Shown: piece by piece, positions 1-7,285 of the stretch
Numbering within the stretch: the stretch's first letter is position 1
How the letters are laid out: each line of letters begins with the position of its first letter
Origin: Candidatus Caccovivens faecavium
GTDB taxonomy: Bacteria > Bacillota > Clostridia > Christensenellales > UBA1242
Assembly: GCA_018715545.1 (NCBI GenBank)
Contig: DVLK01000030.1
Location: 1-11,276, forward strand
DNA: 11,276 bases
Direction of reading: 5' to 3'
Notes under the pieces: generated by a model
What the model saw: only the letters and a program-made list of their open reading frames with translations
Told to the model about the DNA's origin: nothing
Database searches by the model: none
Made by a program: the position numbers and the translations under genes

Positions 1-586
1 AAATTTGATTAAAATCGCCAGTGTTATAATATAGATATTTTATTCCAACTTCCTTCGCAGTTTCAATGTCGTCATGATAGTTATCGCCAACCATAAGCAT
101 CTCGTCTTTCGAAATTTTTTCACGCTTCAAAATCTTTTCATACAAATACGCCTTTGAAATCGGCTCATGGTTTAGGTCGACCGAATAGCACTTTTTGAAA
201 ATCTTTTTATCAATCCCATACTTTTTAAGATAATGATTTATGTAGTTCGGCGCTGACATGGAAATAAGATAGAGATGATATTTTTTTGAAAGTTCCTTTA
301 AAAATTCGGCAGAAATTATCTTCGGCGTGCTGGAATGCTCATAGAGAGTGTGCTTCAAAATTCGGTTATATCTTCTATAGTTTTCGCCCTTTTCCTTTAG
401 TTTAAGATAGACGCTTTCATTGTGATATTTGCCGTCCGGCGTTCGTGCCTCATCAAGAATTTGATTTACTCTATTTTTATCCTTTATCATCTTTGACAAG
501 GCCATCGTCATATACTCGCGATAGTTTTCGTCGACCACGCCATTATAGAGAGTGTTGTCAAAATCAAAGGCAACCACTTTAATCAT
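1..586 (-). CDS. HAD-superfamily hydrolase, C-terminus cut by window edge
   Basis: This is a haloacid-dehalogenase-fold phosphohydrolase; its substrate cannot be read from sequence. All four HAD motifs are visible in the 195 codons present: motif I DFDNTL with nucleophile D8 and general acid D10, motif II Ser at about residue 109 (LYLIS), motif III Lys at about 145, and motif IV GDNYHDD at 167-173. A helical cap lies between motifs I and II, as in subfamily I enzymes such as phosphoglycolate or pyrimidine-nucleotide phosphatases. Two ATGs are adjacent (589 and 586). The AGGAG at 593-597 is 3 nt from the first and 6 nt from the second, so I chose the second. The reading frame is still open at base 1. 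The gene sits 67 nt after rpe and may be cotranscribed with it; I saw no strong promoter or terminator between them. The HAD assignment is firm and the specificity is unknown. Confidence 0.9.
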   Translation of the reverse strand, partial: MIKVVAFDFDNTLYNGVVDENYREYMTMALSKMIKDKNRVNQILDEARTPDGKYHNESVYLKLKEKGENYRRYNRILKHTLYEHSSTPKIISAEFLKELSKKYHLYLISMSAPNYINHYLKKYGIDKKIFKKCYSVDLNHEPISKAYLYEKILKREKISKDEMLMVGDNYHDDIETAKEVGIKYLYYNTGDFNQI

Positions 587-653
587 CATTTACTCCTAAA
601 TATTTTTTGATTATTTTATAAGAAAGTTGAAAATTATTTTGCTAAAAATTTTC

Positions 654-1322
654 TTACTCAATCCCCTTTAAAATCTTAATCGCCTTAAGTCTATCCTTGC
701 TATTGTAGACATATGAGCCTGAAACTAGGATGTCGACACCTAAGTCGCGGAGTTTTTGCGCGTTCTTCTCGTTCACTCCACCATCAAATTCTATCTTAAA
801 GTTAAGGTTATTGTCCTCTTTAAATCTGTGAATTTCAGCCACTTTTTTATACATCTCTTCATCGGTTGTCTGACCAGACGCCCCTGGTTCCACACCCATA
901 ACAAGCACAATATCAGCACTATACGCAAACGCCCTAATCTCTTTAAAAGGTGTTGCTGGATTAAGGCTGATACCTGCAAGCACATTGCATTTTTTGATGT
1001 ACTTCAAAACTTCCGCAAGTTGATTTTTGTCTTTGAAAGCTTCATAATGCAAGGTCACAATGTTAGCCCCAGCATTTATATATTTTGAAACATCATTTGC
1101 TGGCTCATTGACCATCAAATGACAATCAAGCATGATAGCACTGGAACTATTAATTGTTTTCACAACATTGTAGTCATAAGTGTTCTTGCCCACAAAATTT
1201 TCATTCATAATATCACAATGCAGAAACTCCGCATGCCCTTGCATCTCTTTTGCATAATCCACAATATTTTGAAAATTATCTATCGGGTCAGTTGAAACTG
1301 CCACATCAACAATCCTTTTCAT
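654..1322 (-). CDS. rpe: ribulose-phosphate 3-epimerase family protein (divergent)
   Basis: Rpe interconverts D-ribulose 5-phosphate and D-xylulose 5-phosphate in the cytosolic pentose phosphate pathway, using a metal-dependent TIM barrel. In this 222-aa reading the metal and catalytic residues are in place: H35 and D37 (HCDIM), H68 (CHLMV) and D180 (FDGGVN), together with LNPATP at 120-125. Two signatures are unusual. The N-terminal SILSAD-type motif is replaced by VSTDPID, and the phosphate-loop motif usually written PGFGGQ reads PGASGQ (146-151). I placed the start at the ATG at 1322 because GGAG sits 5 nt upstream; the eight extra codons upstream have no ribosome binding site. Its position next to rsgA matches Bacillota rpe. 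A related ketose-phosphate epimerase specificity (such as allulose 6-phosphate) remains possible, so the family is sure and the exact substrate less so. Confidence 0.88.
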   Translation of the reverse strand: MKRIVDVAVSTDPIDNFQNIVDYAKEMQGHAEFLHCDIMNENFVGKNTYDYNVVKTINSSSAIMLDCHLMVNEPANDVSKYINAGANIVTLHYEAFKDKNQLAEVLKYIKKCNVLAGISLNPATPFKEIRAFAYSADIVLVMGVEPGASGQTTDEEMYKKVAEIHRFKEDNNLNFKIEFDGGVNEKNAQKLRDLGVDILVSGSYVYNSKDRLKAIKILKGIE

Positions 1323-1367
1323 AATCTCTCCATTAAACAATAACATAATAGCAATTTTTACAATCTA

Positions 1368-1395
1368 ATATTAGCATAATGCAAGAAAAAATCAA
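1368..1395 (-). promoter_or_regulatory. candidate sigma-A promoter of rpe
   Basis: TTGATT (1390-1395), a 16-nt spacer, then TAATAT (1368-1373) preceded by an extended TGC. The -35 box covers the rsgA stop codon, so rpe can be expressed independently of the upstream operon. A 10-bp palindrome, CTAATATTAG (1365-1374), overlaps the -10 box. The predicted leader is about 40 nt. This is a consensus match only. Confidence 0.5.
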
Positions 1396-2228
1396 AATTT
1401 TTTCACTTTTTTTATATTTTCTCGTAAAATTTTATAGTTTTCATATCGGATTTTGCTAATTTTACCCTCATTCACTGCTTTTACTACCCCGCAATCTTTC
1501 GCTCCCAAATGCTGACAACTTTTATATTTACACATATGAGCATAGTTGATAAAATCAGGATAATAGTCTTTAAGTTCGTTTTCGTTTACAATCAAAAGCT
1601 CCTCAGAAAGCTTTGAAAAGCCCGCTGTATCAGCTAAATAATTTTCGTTGCCTAAATCGTAAAGTTCCACAAGCCTAGTCGTCTGCTTTCCACGCATAAC
1701 CTTTTTACTGAAATCTCCAATAACCGCAATTTCCTTTCCTAAAAGAGCGTTTATAATCGACGATTTTCCTACCGCACTTTGTCCAGCAAGAGCTGTCACG
1801 CCTTTAATATACTTTTTGAGGTTTAAAACGCTTTTGTCAAGTGTGGAAATGCTTACAATATCTACTACATCTTTATAAATTTTTTTAACATCTTTTACAA
1901 AACTTTCACTTAAATCGCTTTTGTTTATGCAGAGAATTGGTTTTATGCCCTTAACAACACAAAAGACTAAAAGCTTGTCAACAAGAAGAAAATCTGGCTT
2001 TGGCTCCATGGCAACAACAATAATCATTGTGTCAACATTCGCAAGTGGTGGCCTTACTAAAATATTCTTTCTTTCAAGCACCTTTTCTATCACACCACTT
2101 TCGCATTCTACTCTGTCACCCACAAATATACCATCTTTTTTTAAGTTTCGCGCGGACATTACAAAAGGTTTTCCATTTAACTCAACAGTGAACTTGTCGG
2201 CGTTCTTTTTGAGGATTAATCCATTCAC
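1392..2228 (-). CDS. rsgA: small ribosomal subunit biogenesis GTPase RsgA
   Basis: RsgA (YloQ/YjeQ) is a circularly permuted GTPase that acts late in 30S maturation and is released on GTP hydrolysis. The 278-aa protein has an N-terminal OB-fold (about 1-65), then permuted G motifs in the order G4 NKSD (102-105), G1 GQSAVGKSS (149-157), G2 GKQTTR (180-185) and G3 DTAG (200-203), and then a zinc knuckle with C233, C238, H240 and C246 in C-x4-C-x-H-x5-C spacing. The length is near the family norm of roughly 290-300. The start is GTG, overlapping the rlmN stop by 4 nt (GTGA); GGAGG sits 6 nt upstream, so translation is probably coupled to rlmN. An oddity is that the His normally found before TT in the switch region (HTT) is Gln here (Q182). 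The identification itself is secure. Confidence 0.96.
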   Translation of the reverse strand: MNGLILKKNADKFTVELNGKPFVMSARNLKKDGIFVGDRVECESGVIEKVLERKNILVRPPLANVDTMIIVVAMEPKPDFLLVDKLLVFCVVKGIKPILCINKSDLSESFVKDVKKIYKDVVDIVSISTLDKSVLNLKKYIKGVTALAGQSAVGKSSIINALLGKEIAVIGDFSKKVMRGKQTTRLVELYDLGNENYLADTAGFSKLSEELLIVNENELKDYYPDFINYAHMCKYKSCQHLGAKDCGVVKAVNEGKISKIRYENYKILRENIKKVKKF

Positions 2229-3250
2229 TTGCCACCTCCAAGTTTGTTTCTAAGTTGCCCACACGCCCCTTCGATATCCTCGCCCATAGTTCTACGAACG
2301 GTGGCGCTTATACCATGCTCGTTTAAAATATTCATAAGCCTATACGCCTCTTTGCGTGACACTCCATTCAAATGCTGTTCCTTAACAGAATTGAGTGGAA
2401 TTAAATTCACATGACAACTGCGACCTTTGAGTAGATGCGATAATTCCAACATATTTTCAGCGCTTGAATTGACATTTTCAATCAGCGCATATTCAAACAC
2501 CACACGCCTACCTGTTTTAGAAAAATAGTAGTCGCAAGCGTTTAAAATTTCACTTATCTTATAGGCATTCGCTATCGGCATAATCTTCTTTCGTATCTCA
2601 TCATTAGGAGCATGAAGAGATATTGTAAGAGTTATTGTAAAACCGTCATCGGCAAGTTTTTTAATCTTGTCCACAAGTCCACAAGTGGAAAGAGAGATGT
2701 TTCGCTGACTGATATTTATTCCATCCTTTGAAGAGATAAGTTTTAAAAATTTTGTGACATTATCATAGTTATCAAGAGGCTCTCCGCATCCCATAAGCAC
2801 CACATTTGTAACCCCTCGCTCTTTGACTGTTCCGCCCACAATCCTATTGAAAAGTAGAACTTGTAAAAGAATTTCGCCAGCGCTTAAATTTCTTTTAAGT
2901 CCACCGATGGTGGACGCACAAAACTTACAACCCATTCGACAGCCAACCTGCGTAGATACGCATACAGTGTAGCCGTATTTATACTTTAAAAGCACACTTT
3001 CCACAATACTGCCGTCACTTAGTTTTAATGCCATTTTCTTTGTGCCGTCAGCGCTTTCCAAAATCTTTAAAATTTCATATTTAGGATAATCATTTTCAAT
3101 TTTACCCTTAATCTCTTTGGAAAGATTTGATATTTCCTCTAAACTCTTTGCCTTATAAAGGGCGTCAAAAATCTGGTCAGCGCGATAACCTGGCAAACCT
3201 TTATTTTTTACATATTCTTTGAGTTCTGAAAGCGATAAATCTAATAACAC
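2225..3250 (-). CDS. rlmN: dual-specificity RNA methyltransferase RlmN
   Basis: RlmN is a radical-SAM enzyme that methylates C2 of A2503 in 23S rRNA and of A37 in certain tRNAs through a methyl-cysteine intermediate. The 341-aa protein has an N-terminal accessory helical region with the GYRADQI motif (21-27), then the radical-SAM cluster motif C104-x3-C108-x2-C111, and the two mechanistic cysteines: C97, seven residues before the cluster as in E. coli C118, and C330 in the C-terminal DIEGACGQL, equivalent to C355. Length is typical. The start is GTG with AGGAG 5 nt upstream; that ribosome binding site includes part of the fmt TAG stop, and the intergenic space is only 8 nt. It lies between fmt and rsgA, as in many Bacillota except that rsmB is absent. 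It could be confused with Cfr, but the genomic position and motifs favour RlmN. Confidence 0.96.
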   Translation of the reverse strand: MLLDLSLSELKEYVKNKGLPGYRADQIFDALYKAKSLEEISNLSKEIKGKIENDYPKYEILKILESADGTKKMALKLSDGSIVESVLLKYKYGYTVCVSTQVGCRMGCKFCASTIGGLKRNLSAGEILLQVLLFNRIVGGTVKERGVTNVVLMGCGEPLDNYDNVTKFLKLISSKDGINISQRNISLSTCGLVDKIKKLADDGFTITLTISLHAPNDEIRKKIMPIANAYKISEILNACDYYFSKTGRRVVFEYALIENVNSSAENMLELSHLLKGRSCHVNLIPLNSVKEQHLNGVSRKEAYRLMNILNEHGISATVRRTMGEDIEGACGQLRNKLGGGK

Positions 3251-3258
3251 AATCTCTC

Positions 3259-4155
3259 CTAAAATCTATATCCATTTAAAAAATCTTTAACATCGAGCAC
3301 CTTTCCACCTGGCGCTTGACATTTCAAAATTGAAAAGGTATCTTTGGCTGTTTTTATTAAAAACATCTTCTTGTTCACCGTCACAACATCGCCTATGCCG
3401 ACATTTGGTAAATCTCCCGCTTCCACCTTTGCCTTATACACCTTAATTCTGTCATCACCAAGGTAAAAGTAAGCAGTAGGATTTTCGACATACGCCCTAA
3501 CCTTGTTCACAAGCGTTTCAGCACTTTCGTTAAAGTTTAAGAGTGCGTCTTCCTTTTGAATTAATTTTGTGAAAGTTGCCTTGCTATCATCTTGCTTAAC
3601 AAATTTCACCGTTTTATTTTCAATTTCTTCTAAGGCTTGAAGCAATAACTCCGCTCCGTCATCAGCAAGTTTTGGCATAAGAGAATTGTAGTCATCCGCG
3701 TCCAAAATTTCTACTTCTTTTTGAAGAATTATATCTCCGTCATCCATACCGACATCAGTTTTCATGATTGTGACACCTGTCTTTTTGTCGCCATTTAAAA
3801 GCGCCGTTTGAATAGGAGTTGCACCTCGATATTTAGGTAGCATTGACGGATGAACATTTATACATAGCTTCATATCTAACAGCTCTTTTGGTAAAATCTT
3901 GCCATAAGAAGCTGTCACAAAGATGTCACAATCAATGTTTTTAATAGTTTCTAAGTTGTCCTTTAATCTGTCAAATTGATAGACTATAACGCCCATACTT
4001 TCGGCAAGCTTTTTAATCTCAGGCGACTTCAATTTCTTGCCACGATTTGCAGGCTTATCAGGCTGACAAACGACACCTATGACCTCATGCTTTTCAATAA
4101 GCTTTTTTAAAACAATCTCAGAAAAGAGAGGAGTACCAAAAAATAAAACTTTCAT
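3259..4155 (-). CDS. fmt: methionyl-tRNA formyltransferase
   Basis: Fmt transfers a formyl group from 10-formyl-tetrahydrofolate to initiator Met-tRNA, creating the substrate for bacterial translation initiation. The 298-aa protein opens with the Rossmann-like FGTP motif (6-9) and carries QPDKPANRGKK (31-41). The catalytic triad is N100, H102 and D138 (E. coli N108, H110, D146), inside NVHPSMLPKYRGATP and GMDDGD. The second residue of the usual SLLP loop is Met. The C-terminal OB-fold tRNA-binding domain (about 200-298) is complete. The start ATG overlaps the def stop by one base (TGATG), with GGAGG just upstream inside the def C-terminus, so it is probably translationally coupled to def. Pairing with def, whose product removes the same formyl group, is a very common bacterial arrangement. 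Confidence 0.96.
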   Translation of the reverse strand: MKVLFFGTPLFSEIVLKKLIEKHEVIGVVCQPDKPANRGKKLKSPEIKKLAESMGVIVYQFDRLKDNLETIKNIDCDIFVTASYGKILPKELLDMKLCINVHPSMLPKYRGATPIQTALLNGDKKTGVTIMKTDVGMDDGDIILQKEVEILDADDYNSLMPKLADDGAELLLQALEEIENKTVKFVKQDDSKATFTKLIQKEDALLNFNESAETLVNKVRAYVENPTAYFYLGDDRIKVYKAKVEAGDLPNVGIGDVVTVNKKMFLIKTAKDTFSILKCQAPGGKVLDVKDFLNGYRF

Positions 4156-4637
4156 CAGCCCTCCTCATGCTCAAATTTACTTCTATATTTTTTACCTTCA
4201 TCGGTGTAGTCCACAAAAAGTATGCCGTCTAAATGGTCAATCTCGTGGCAGACGCAACGCGCAAGGTAGTCTTTCGCGTCAAATGTAAACTCTCTGCCCT
4301 TTCGGTCAAACGCTTTGACCTGAACATACTTAGGTCTTTTAACATCGCAATAAAAGTCAGGAATAGACAAACATCCTTCGCTGTCTTTCACCGCTCCCTT
4401 AGTCTTTAAAATCACAGGATTTATAAGCTCCAAATATTCGTTTTCGTCCACTTCAATGATGATTGCTCGCCTTAGAACTCCCACCTGAACCGCCGCAATG
4501 CCGACACCTTTCTTTTCAATCATTGTCTTTTTCATATCGTCTAAAAGCGTAGATAAATCTTCGTCAAAACTCGTCACAGGTTTTGACTTTTTTCTCAGTG
4601 TCGCATTTCCAATTTTTATAATATTTCTAACAGACAT
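4155..4637 (-). CDS. def: peptide deformylase
   Basis: Peptide deformylase removes the N-formyl group from nascent proteins and is a metal enzyme (usually iron). All three motifs are present in the 160-aa protein: motif I GVGIAAVQ (44-51), motif II EGCLS with metal ligand C89, and motif III HEIDH (131-135) with ligands H131 and H135 and catalytic E132. Motif I has Val where Pro is commonest before Gln. I start at the ATG at 4637, which has GGAG 6 nt upstream. The ATG at 4649 overlaps the priA stop (TAATG), and its own GG forms part of that ribosome binding site, so it is unlikely to be the real start. The gene lies 11 nt downstream of priA and is coupled to fmt. Length is normal for a bacterial type 1 enzyme. 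Confidence 0.95.
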   Translation of the reverse strand: MSVRNIIKIGNATLRKKSKPVTSFDEDLSTLLDDMKKTMIEKKGVGIAAVQVGVLRRAIIIEVDENEYLELINPVILKTKGAVKDSEGCLSIPDFYCDVKRPKYVQVKAFDRKGREFTFDAKDYLARCVCHEIDHLDGILFVDYTDEGKKYRSKFEHEEG

Positions 4638-4648
4638 ATTTTTCTCCA

Positions 4649-6823
4649 TTAACTTAAATTTTGTGGATTTACCTCAAAGAAGATGGATGATTTCGCCTTT
4701 TCATCGACACATTTAAATATCTCATCTTCAATCTCTTTGGCTTTTGCAAGTTTAAAGCGCATTAGGATTTGATAGCGATATTTTGTTTTAATGCGATTAA
4801 GTGGCGATTTCATCACATCAAGGTAGATAAAATCATCCTTATACTTTTCTTTCACTTCCTGCACCTTATTATAGCACACTTTAATCTCTTTTGCCACAAT
4901 ATTTTCATCTTCATGCGAAAATAATATTCTAAGCACCTTTGCATAAGGTGGAAAATTCGTCACCTTTCTTAAATTCGCCTCTTTTTTGAAGAAGCCTTTA
5001 AAATCGTAGTTCTGCGCATAGCGATAGACATAGTGACGCGGTGAATAGGTTTGAAGTATAACTTTGCCTTGCTCTTTGCTTCTTCCTGCACGCCCGCTCA
5101 CCTGCGTGATGAGTTGAAAAGTACGCTCAATTGAACGATAGTCAGCTTGATATAGACTTTGGTCAGCATCAATTATACCAACCAAAATGACATCTTCAAA
5201 GTCGTGCCCTTTGGCTATCATTTGAGTGCCGACAAGTATGCCAGGCTTTGCTTCCCGAAACTGAGAAAGAATACTCCTATGCGCTCCCTTGGTCGATGTG
5301 GTGTCATTGTCCATGCGAAAGATTGGAACATCAGGGAAATATTTTTTTAGCTCCTCTACCACTCTTTCCGTGCCTATCGCCCCCTGTTTTATATTGTGGC
5401 TTCCACAGCTAGGACAGATGTCAAGCGCACGATAACGCTTACCGCAGTAGTGACACTTTAACTTGTTTTCATACCTATGATAAACAAGCGAAACATCACA
5501 ATCCTTACACTTTGCCACATATCCACACTCCCTACAACGCTGAAAGGAGGAAAAACCTCTACGATTTATGAAAATCATCGCCTGTTTTTTCTTTTCAACC
5601 ACATTGCCAAGTTCCGCAATGAGAGGAATGGAAAAGATTTCACTGTTACCGTGTCTTAACTCATTTAACATGTCAATAATTACAATTTTCGGCATTTCCA
5701 TTCCGTTGACACGCACAGGCATTTCTACGAGTTGATACTCACCTTCAAGCGCCTTTAAATAGCTGTCAATGCTCGGTGTGGCTGAGCCTAAAACCAAAAT
5801 ACAATCGTTATACTTTCTTCTAAATTCAGCAATTTCATGAGTGTCATAGCGCGGATTACTTTCTGAAATATAGCTTTGTTCATGCTCCTCATCAATTATG
5901 ATTATTCCTAAATTTTCAATCGGAGAAAAGATAGCAGACCTTGCGCCGACTACCACACGCGCCTCACCAAAGAAAATTCTTCGCCATTCGTCAAAGCGCT
6001 CGCCTGCGGACAAGCCACTGTGAATAAGTGCCACCTCTTCGCCAAAGCGTGCCTTGAAGTTCGCAAGCACCTGTGGAGTCAGCGAAATTTCTGGCACAAG
6101 CATAAGGGCGGTTTTGCCCTTTTCTAACTCCCTTTCTATGAGGTTCATATACACCTCAGTCTTTCCGCTTCCTGTAACGCCGTGAAGAAGATAGGTCTTG
6201 TTTTCCTTAATCGTGTCAACCGCACGCTGTTGAAGAGGAGTAAGTTCTCGCTTTTTTAGCGTTATCTTGTCATAGTCAACAGCACGCTTTTTCTCTTCAA
6301 AAAAGACTTCAACATCTCCCTTTTTTACAAGAGCAGAGAGTGGAGCATAGCCAAATTCAGCTGAAATATCACCAAATTTCGCAAGCTTATTATTTTTTAA
6401 AAACTCTAATACTTCCGCCTGCTTGCGCGCATTTTTTGGCAAAATCACATCCTCACTTTTCAATTTTACATAGCGAACCTTTAACTCTTTAACTTTCCCT
6501 GTACGCATCTCACTAGGAAGAAAAAGACGAAGGATGGAAGCAAGTTTCAAATGAAGATTGTCTGCCATATAGTGCATAAGCGATAGCATCTCTTTTTTTA
6601 TTACCGCAAAGCCGTCAACCGTACGAATTATAGATTTAATCTTTGATATATCGTAGTCTGTTTTGTCAGTTATATCCACAACAAAGCCCTCTAAAACGCG
6701 TCCCCCAAAAGGCACAACAACTCTCTCTCCAAGGCTAACCGGTAGGTCGTCTGGAATAACATATACAAATTCTCTATCAAGCGCCTTAGCGTCCTGGTCA
6801 ATTATGACATTTGCAAATTTCAT
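4649..6823 (-). CDS. priA: primosomal protein N' (replication restart helicase PriA)
   Basis: PriA is a 3'-to-5' superfamily 2 DNA helicase that recognises stalled or repaired forks and reloads the replicative helicase. The 724-aa protein shows the N-terminal 3'-end-binding domain (about 1-100), a winged-helix linker, Walker A GVTGSGKT (215-222), the DEEH box (311-314), and eight cysteines at about 430, 433, 439, 442, 457, 460, 470 and 473 that bind two zinc ions. The MIAKGHDF and SGRAGR helicase motifs follow. The start is the ATG at 6823, with GGAG 5 nt upstream; an in-frame ATG six codons earlier lacks a ribosome binding site. It is the first gene of the priA-def-fmt-rlmN-rsgA operon. The coaBC gene that usually precedes it in Bacillota is missing here, replaced by a promoter/terminator junction. 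Confidence 0.97.
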   Translation of the reverse strand: MKFANVIIDQDAKALDREFVYVIPDDLPVSLGERVVVPFGGRVLEGFVVDITDKTDYDISKIKSIIRTVDGFAVIKKEMLSLMHYMADNLHLKLASILRLFLPSEMRTGKVKELKVRYVKLKSEDVILPKNARKQAEVLEFLKNNKLAKFGDISAEFGYAPLSALVKKGDVEVFFEEKKRAVDYDKITLKKRELTPLQQRAVDTIKENKTYLLHGVTGSGKTEVYMNLIERELEKGKTALMLVPEISLTPQVLANFKARFGEEVALIHSGLSAGERFDEWRRIFFGEARVVVGARSAIFSPIENLGIIIIDEEHEQSYISESNPRYDTHEIAEFRRKYNDCILVLGSATPSIDSYLKALEGEYQLVEMPVRVNGMEMPKIVIIDMLNELRHGNSEIFSIPLIAELGNVVEKKKQAMIFINRRGFSSFQRCRECGYVAKCKDCDVSLVYHRYENKLKCHYCGKRYRALDICPSCGSHNIKQGAIGTERVVEELKKYFPDVPIFRMDNDTTSTKGAHRSILSQFREAKPGILVGTQMIAKGHDFEDVILVGIIDADQSLYQADYRSIERTFQLITQVSGRAGRSKEQGKVILQTYSPRHYVYRYAQNYDFKGFFKKEANLRKVTNFPPYAKVLRILFSHEDENIVAKEIKVCYNKVQEVKEKYKDDFIYLDVMKSPLNRIKTKYRYQILMRFKLAKAKEIEDEIFKCVDEKAKSSIFFEVNPQNLS

Positions 6824-6853
6824 CTTCTCTCCACAAAACATTAATTTTTCATG

Positions 6854-6895
6854 TATTAAGGTGGTTTAATATTAAAAAAATCACCACCCTTAATA
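6854..6895 (-). promoter_or_regulatory. long stem-loop in the priA leader
   Basis: The arms 6854-6865 and 6883-6895 pair over 12 bp with one bulged G, around a 17-nt loop containing seven U in the minus-strand RNA. Its 5' arm shares GGGUGGU (6883-6889) with the upstream rpoZ terminator, so the two structures are mutually exclusive. It would lie almost at the 5' end of a transcript started at the predicted priA promoter. It could be an mRNA-stabilising 5' stem or a regulatory switch. Pairing is read from sequence; function is inference. Confidence 0.5.
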
Positions 6896-6904
6896 GGATA
6901 GTGA
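6874..6904 (-). terminator. candidate Rho-independent terminator of rpoZ
   Basis: On the minus strand 6904-6896 pairs with 6889-6881 (UCACUAUCC with GGGUGGUGA, two G-U wobbles) around a 6-nt loop, followed directly by seven U (6880-6874). It lies 30 nt past the rpoZ stop. The 5' arm lies just downstream of the priA -10 box and straddles the predicted priA transcription start, so a transcript started there lacks most of that arm. Confidence 0.55.
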
Positions 6905-6905
6905 A

Positions 6906-6933
6906 ATTATATCACATCTTAAAGAAATATCAA
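6906..6933 (-). promoter_or_regulatory. sigma-A promoter of the priA operon
   Basis: TTGATA (6928-6933), a 16-nt spacer, and a perfect TATAAT (6906-6911) with an extended TGA just before it. It begins immediately after the rpoZ stop codon. The predicted start of transcription is near 6899, giving a leader of about 76 nt that contains the 6854-6895 stem-loop. Confidence 0.72.
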
Positions 6934-6934
6934 A

Positions 6935-7135
6935 CTATTCTTCTTCACCTTTAAAAGTGATTTCACCGTTATAAATTTCGTCAAGTGCGATAGATATAGC
7001 CTTTCTATCAGCTGTTGCAAGTTCTTCTCTTCTTGTTGCCTCAATTTCTTTTGCACGCTTGCTTGCCAAAATTGAAAGAACATATTTATTCCCTGTTTTA
7101 GCAACAAGCTCGTCAATTGGTGGTTTGTTCATCAT
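6935..7135 (-). CDS. rpoZ: DNA-directed RNA polymerase omega subunit
   Basis: Omega is the small RNA polymerase subunit that assists beta-prime folding and assembly of the core enzyme. The 66-aa protein has the family pattern of a short N-terminus (PPIDELVAKTGNKY), the conserved helix LASKRAKEIEA (about 23-33), and an acidic tail. Length matches Bacillota omega. The first of two adjacent ATGs is used because AGGAG lies 9 nt upstream; the second would be 12 nt away. It has its own strong promoter. In many Bacillota gmk lies directly upstream and coaBC directly downstream; here neither is present, and the gene appears to be transcribed alone, between a MazF-type toxin gene and priA. Confidence 0.93.
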   Translation of the reverse strand: MMNKPPIDELVAKTGNKYVLSILASKRAKEIEATRREELATADRKAISIALDEIYNGEITFKGEEE

Positions 7136-7160
7136 AGCTTTCTTCTCCTATTTCGGCTAT

Positions 7161-7189
7161 ATTATAGCACAGCAAAATCAATTTGTAAA
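7161..7189 (-). promoter_or_regulatory. sigma-A promoter of rpoZ
   Basis: TTTACA (7184-7189), a 17-nt spacer and TATAAT (7161-7166) preceded by an extended TGC. The predicted start of transcription is near 7154, giving a leader of about 20 nt that holds AGGAG (7145-7149). This is one of the best promoter matches in the window. Confidence 0.75.
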
Positions 7190-7250
7190 GAATTTTTATA
7201 ATAATTTCCTAAACTTGCAATTTCAAAGCACATTCAATTTTGCTTAAATT

Positions 7251-7285
7251 AAAAATGACTTTGCGTAATACTAATTCACAAAGCC
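7251..7285 (-). terminator. candidate terminator after mazF
   Basis: The minus-strand arms GGCTTTGTG (7277-7285) and CGCAAAGTC (7257-7265) pair over 9 bp with two G-U wobbles and an 11-nt loop, followed by A and five U (7251-7256). The 5' arm is made of the last codons of mazF and the stop codon lies in the loop. The U-tract is short, so this is moderate. Confidence 0.45.

Noticed and set aside
590..653. AT-rich hairpin (GAAAATT/AATTTTC) and a TATAAA-like box between rpe and the HAD gene
   Set aside because: The stem is all but one pair A-T with no clean U-tract, and no -35 box lies at a suitable distance, so neither a terminator nor a promoter is supported.
756..1088. Open frames on the plus strand, also at 1921-2253, 4498-4716, 6663-6869 and elsewhere
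   Set aside because: They lie antisense to well-identified genes, lack ribosome binding sites and have composition typical of shadow frames.
6919..7116. A second minus-strand frame overlapping rpoZ
   Set aside because: It is out of frame with rpoZ, has no ribosome binding site and shows low-complexity content.
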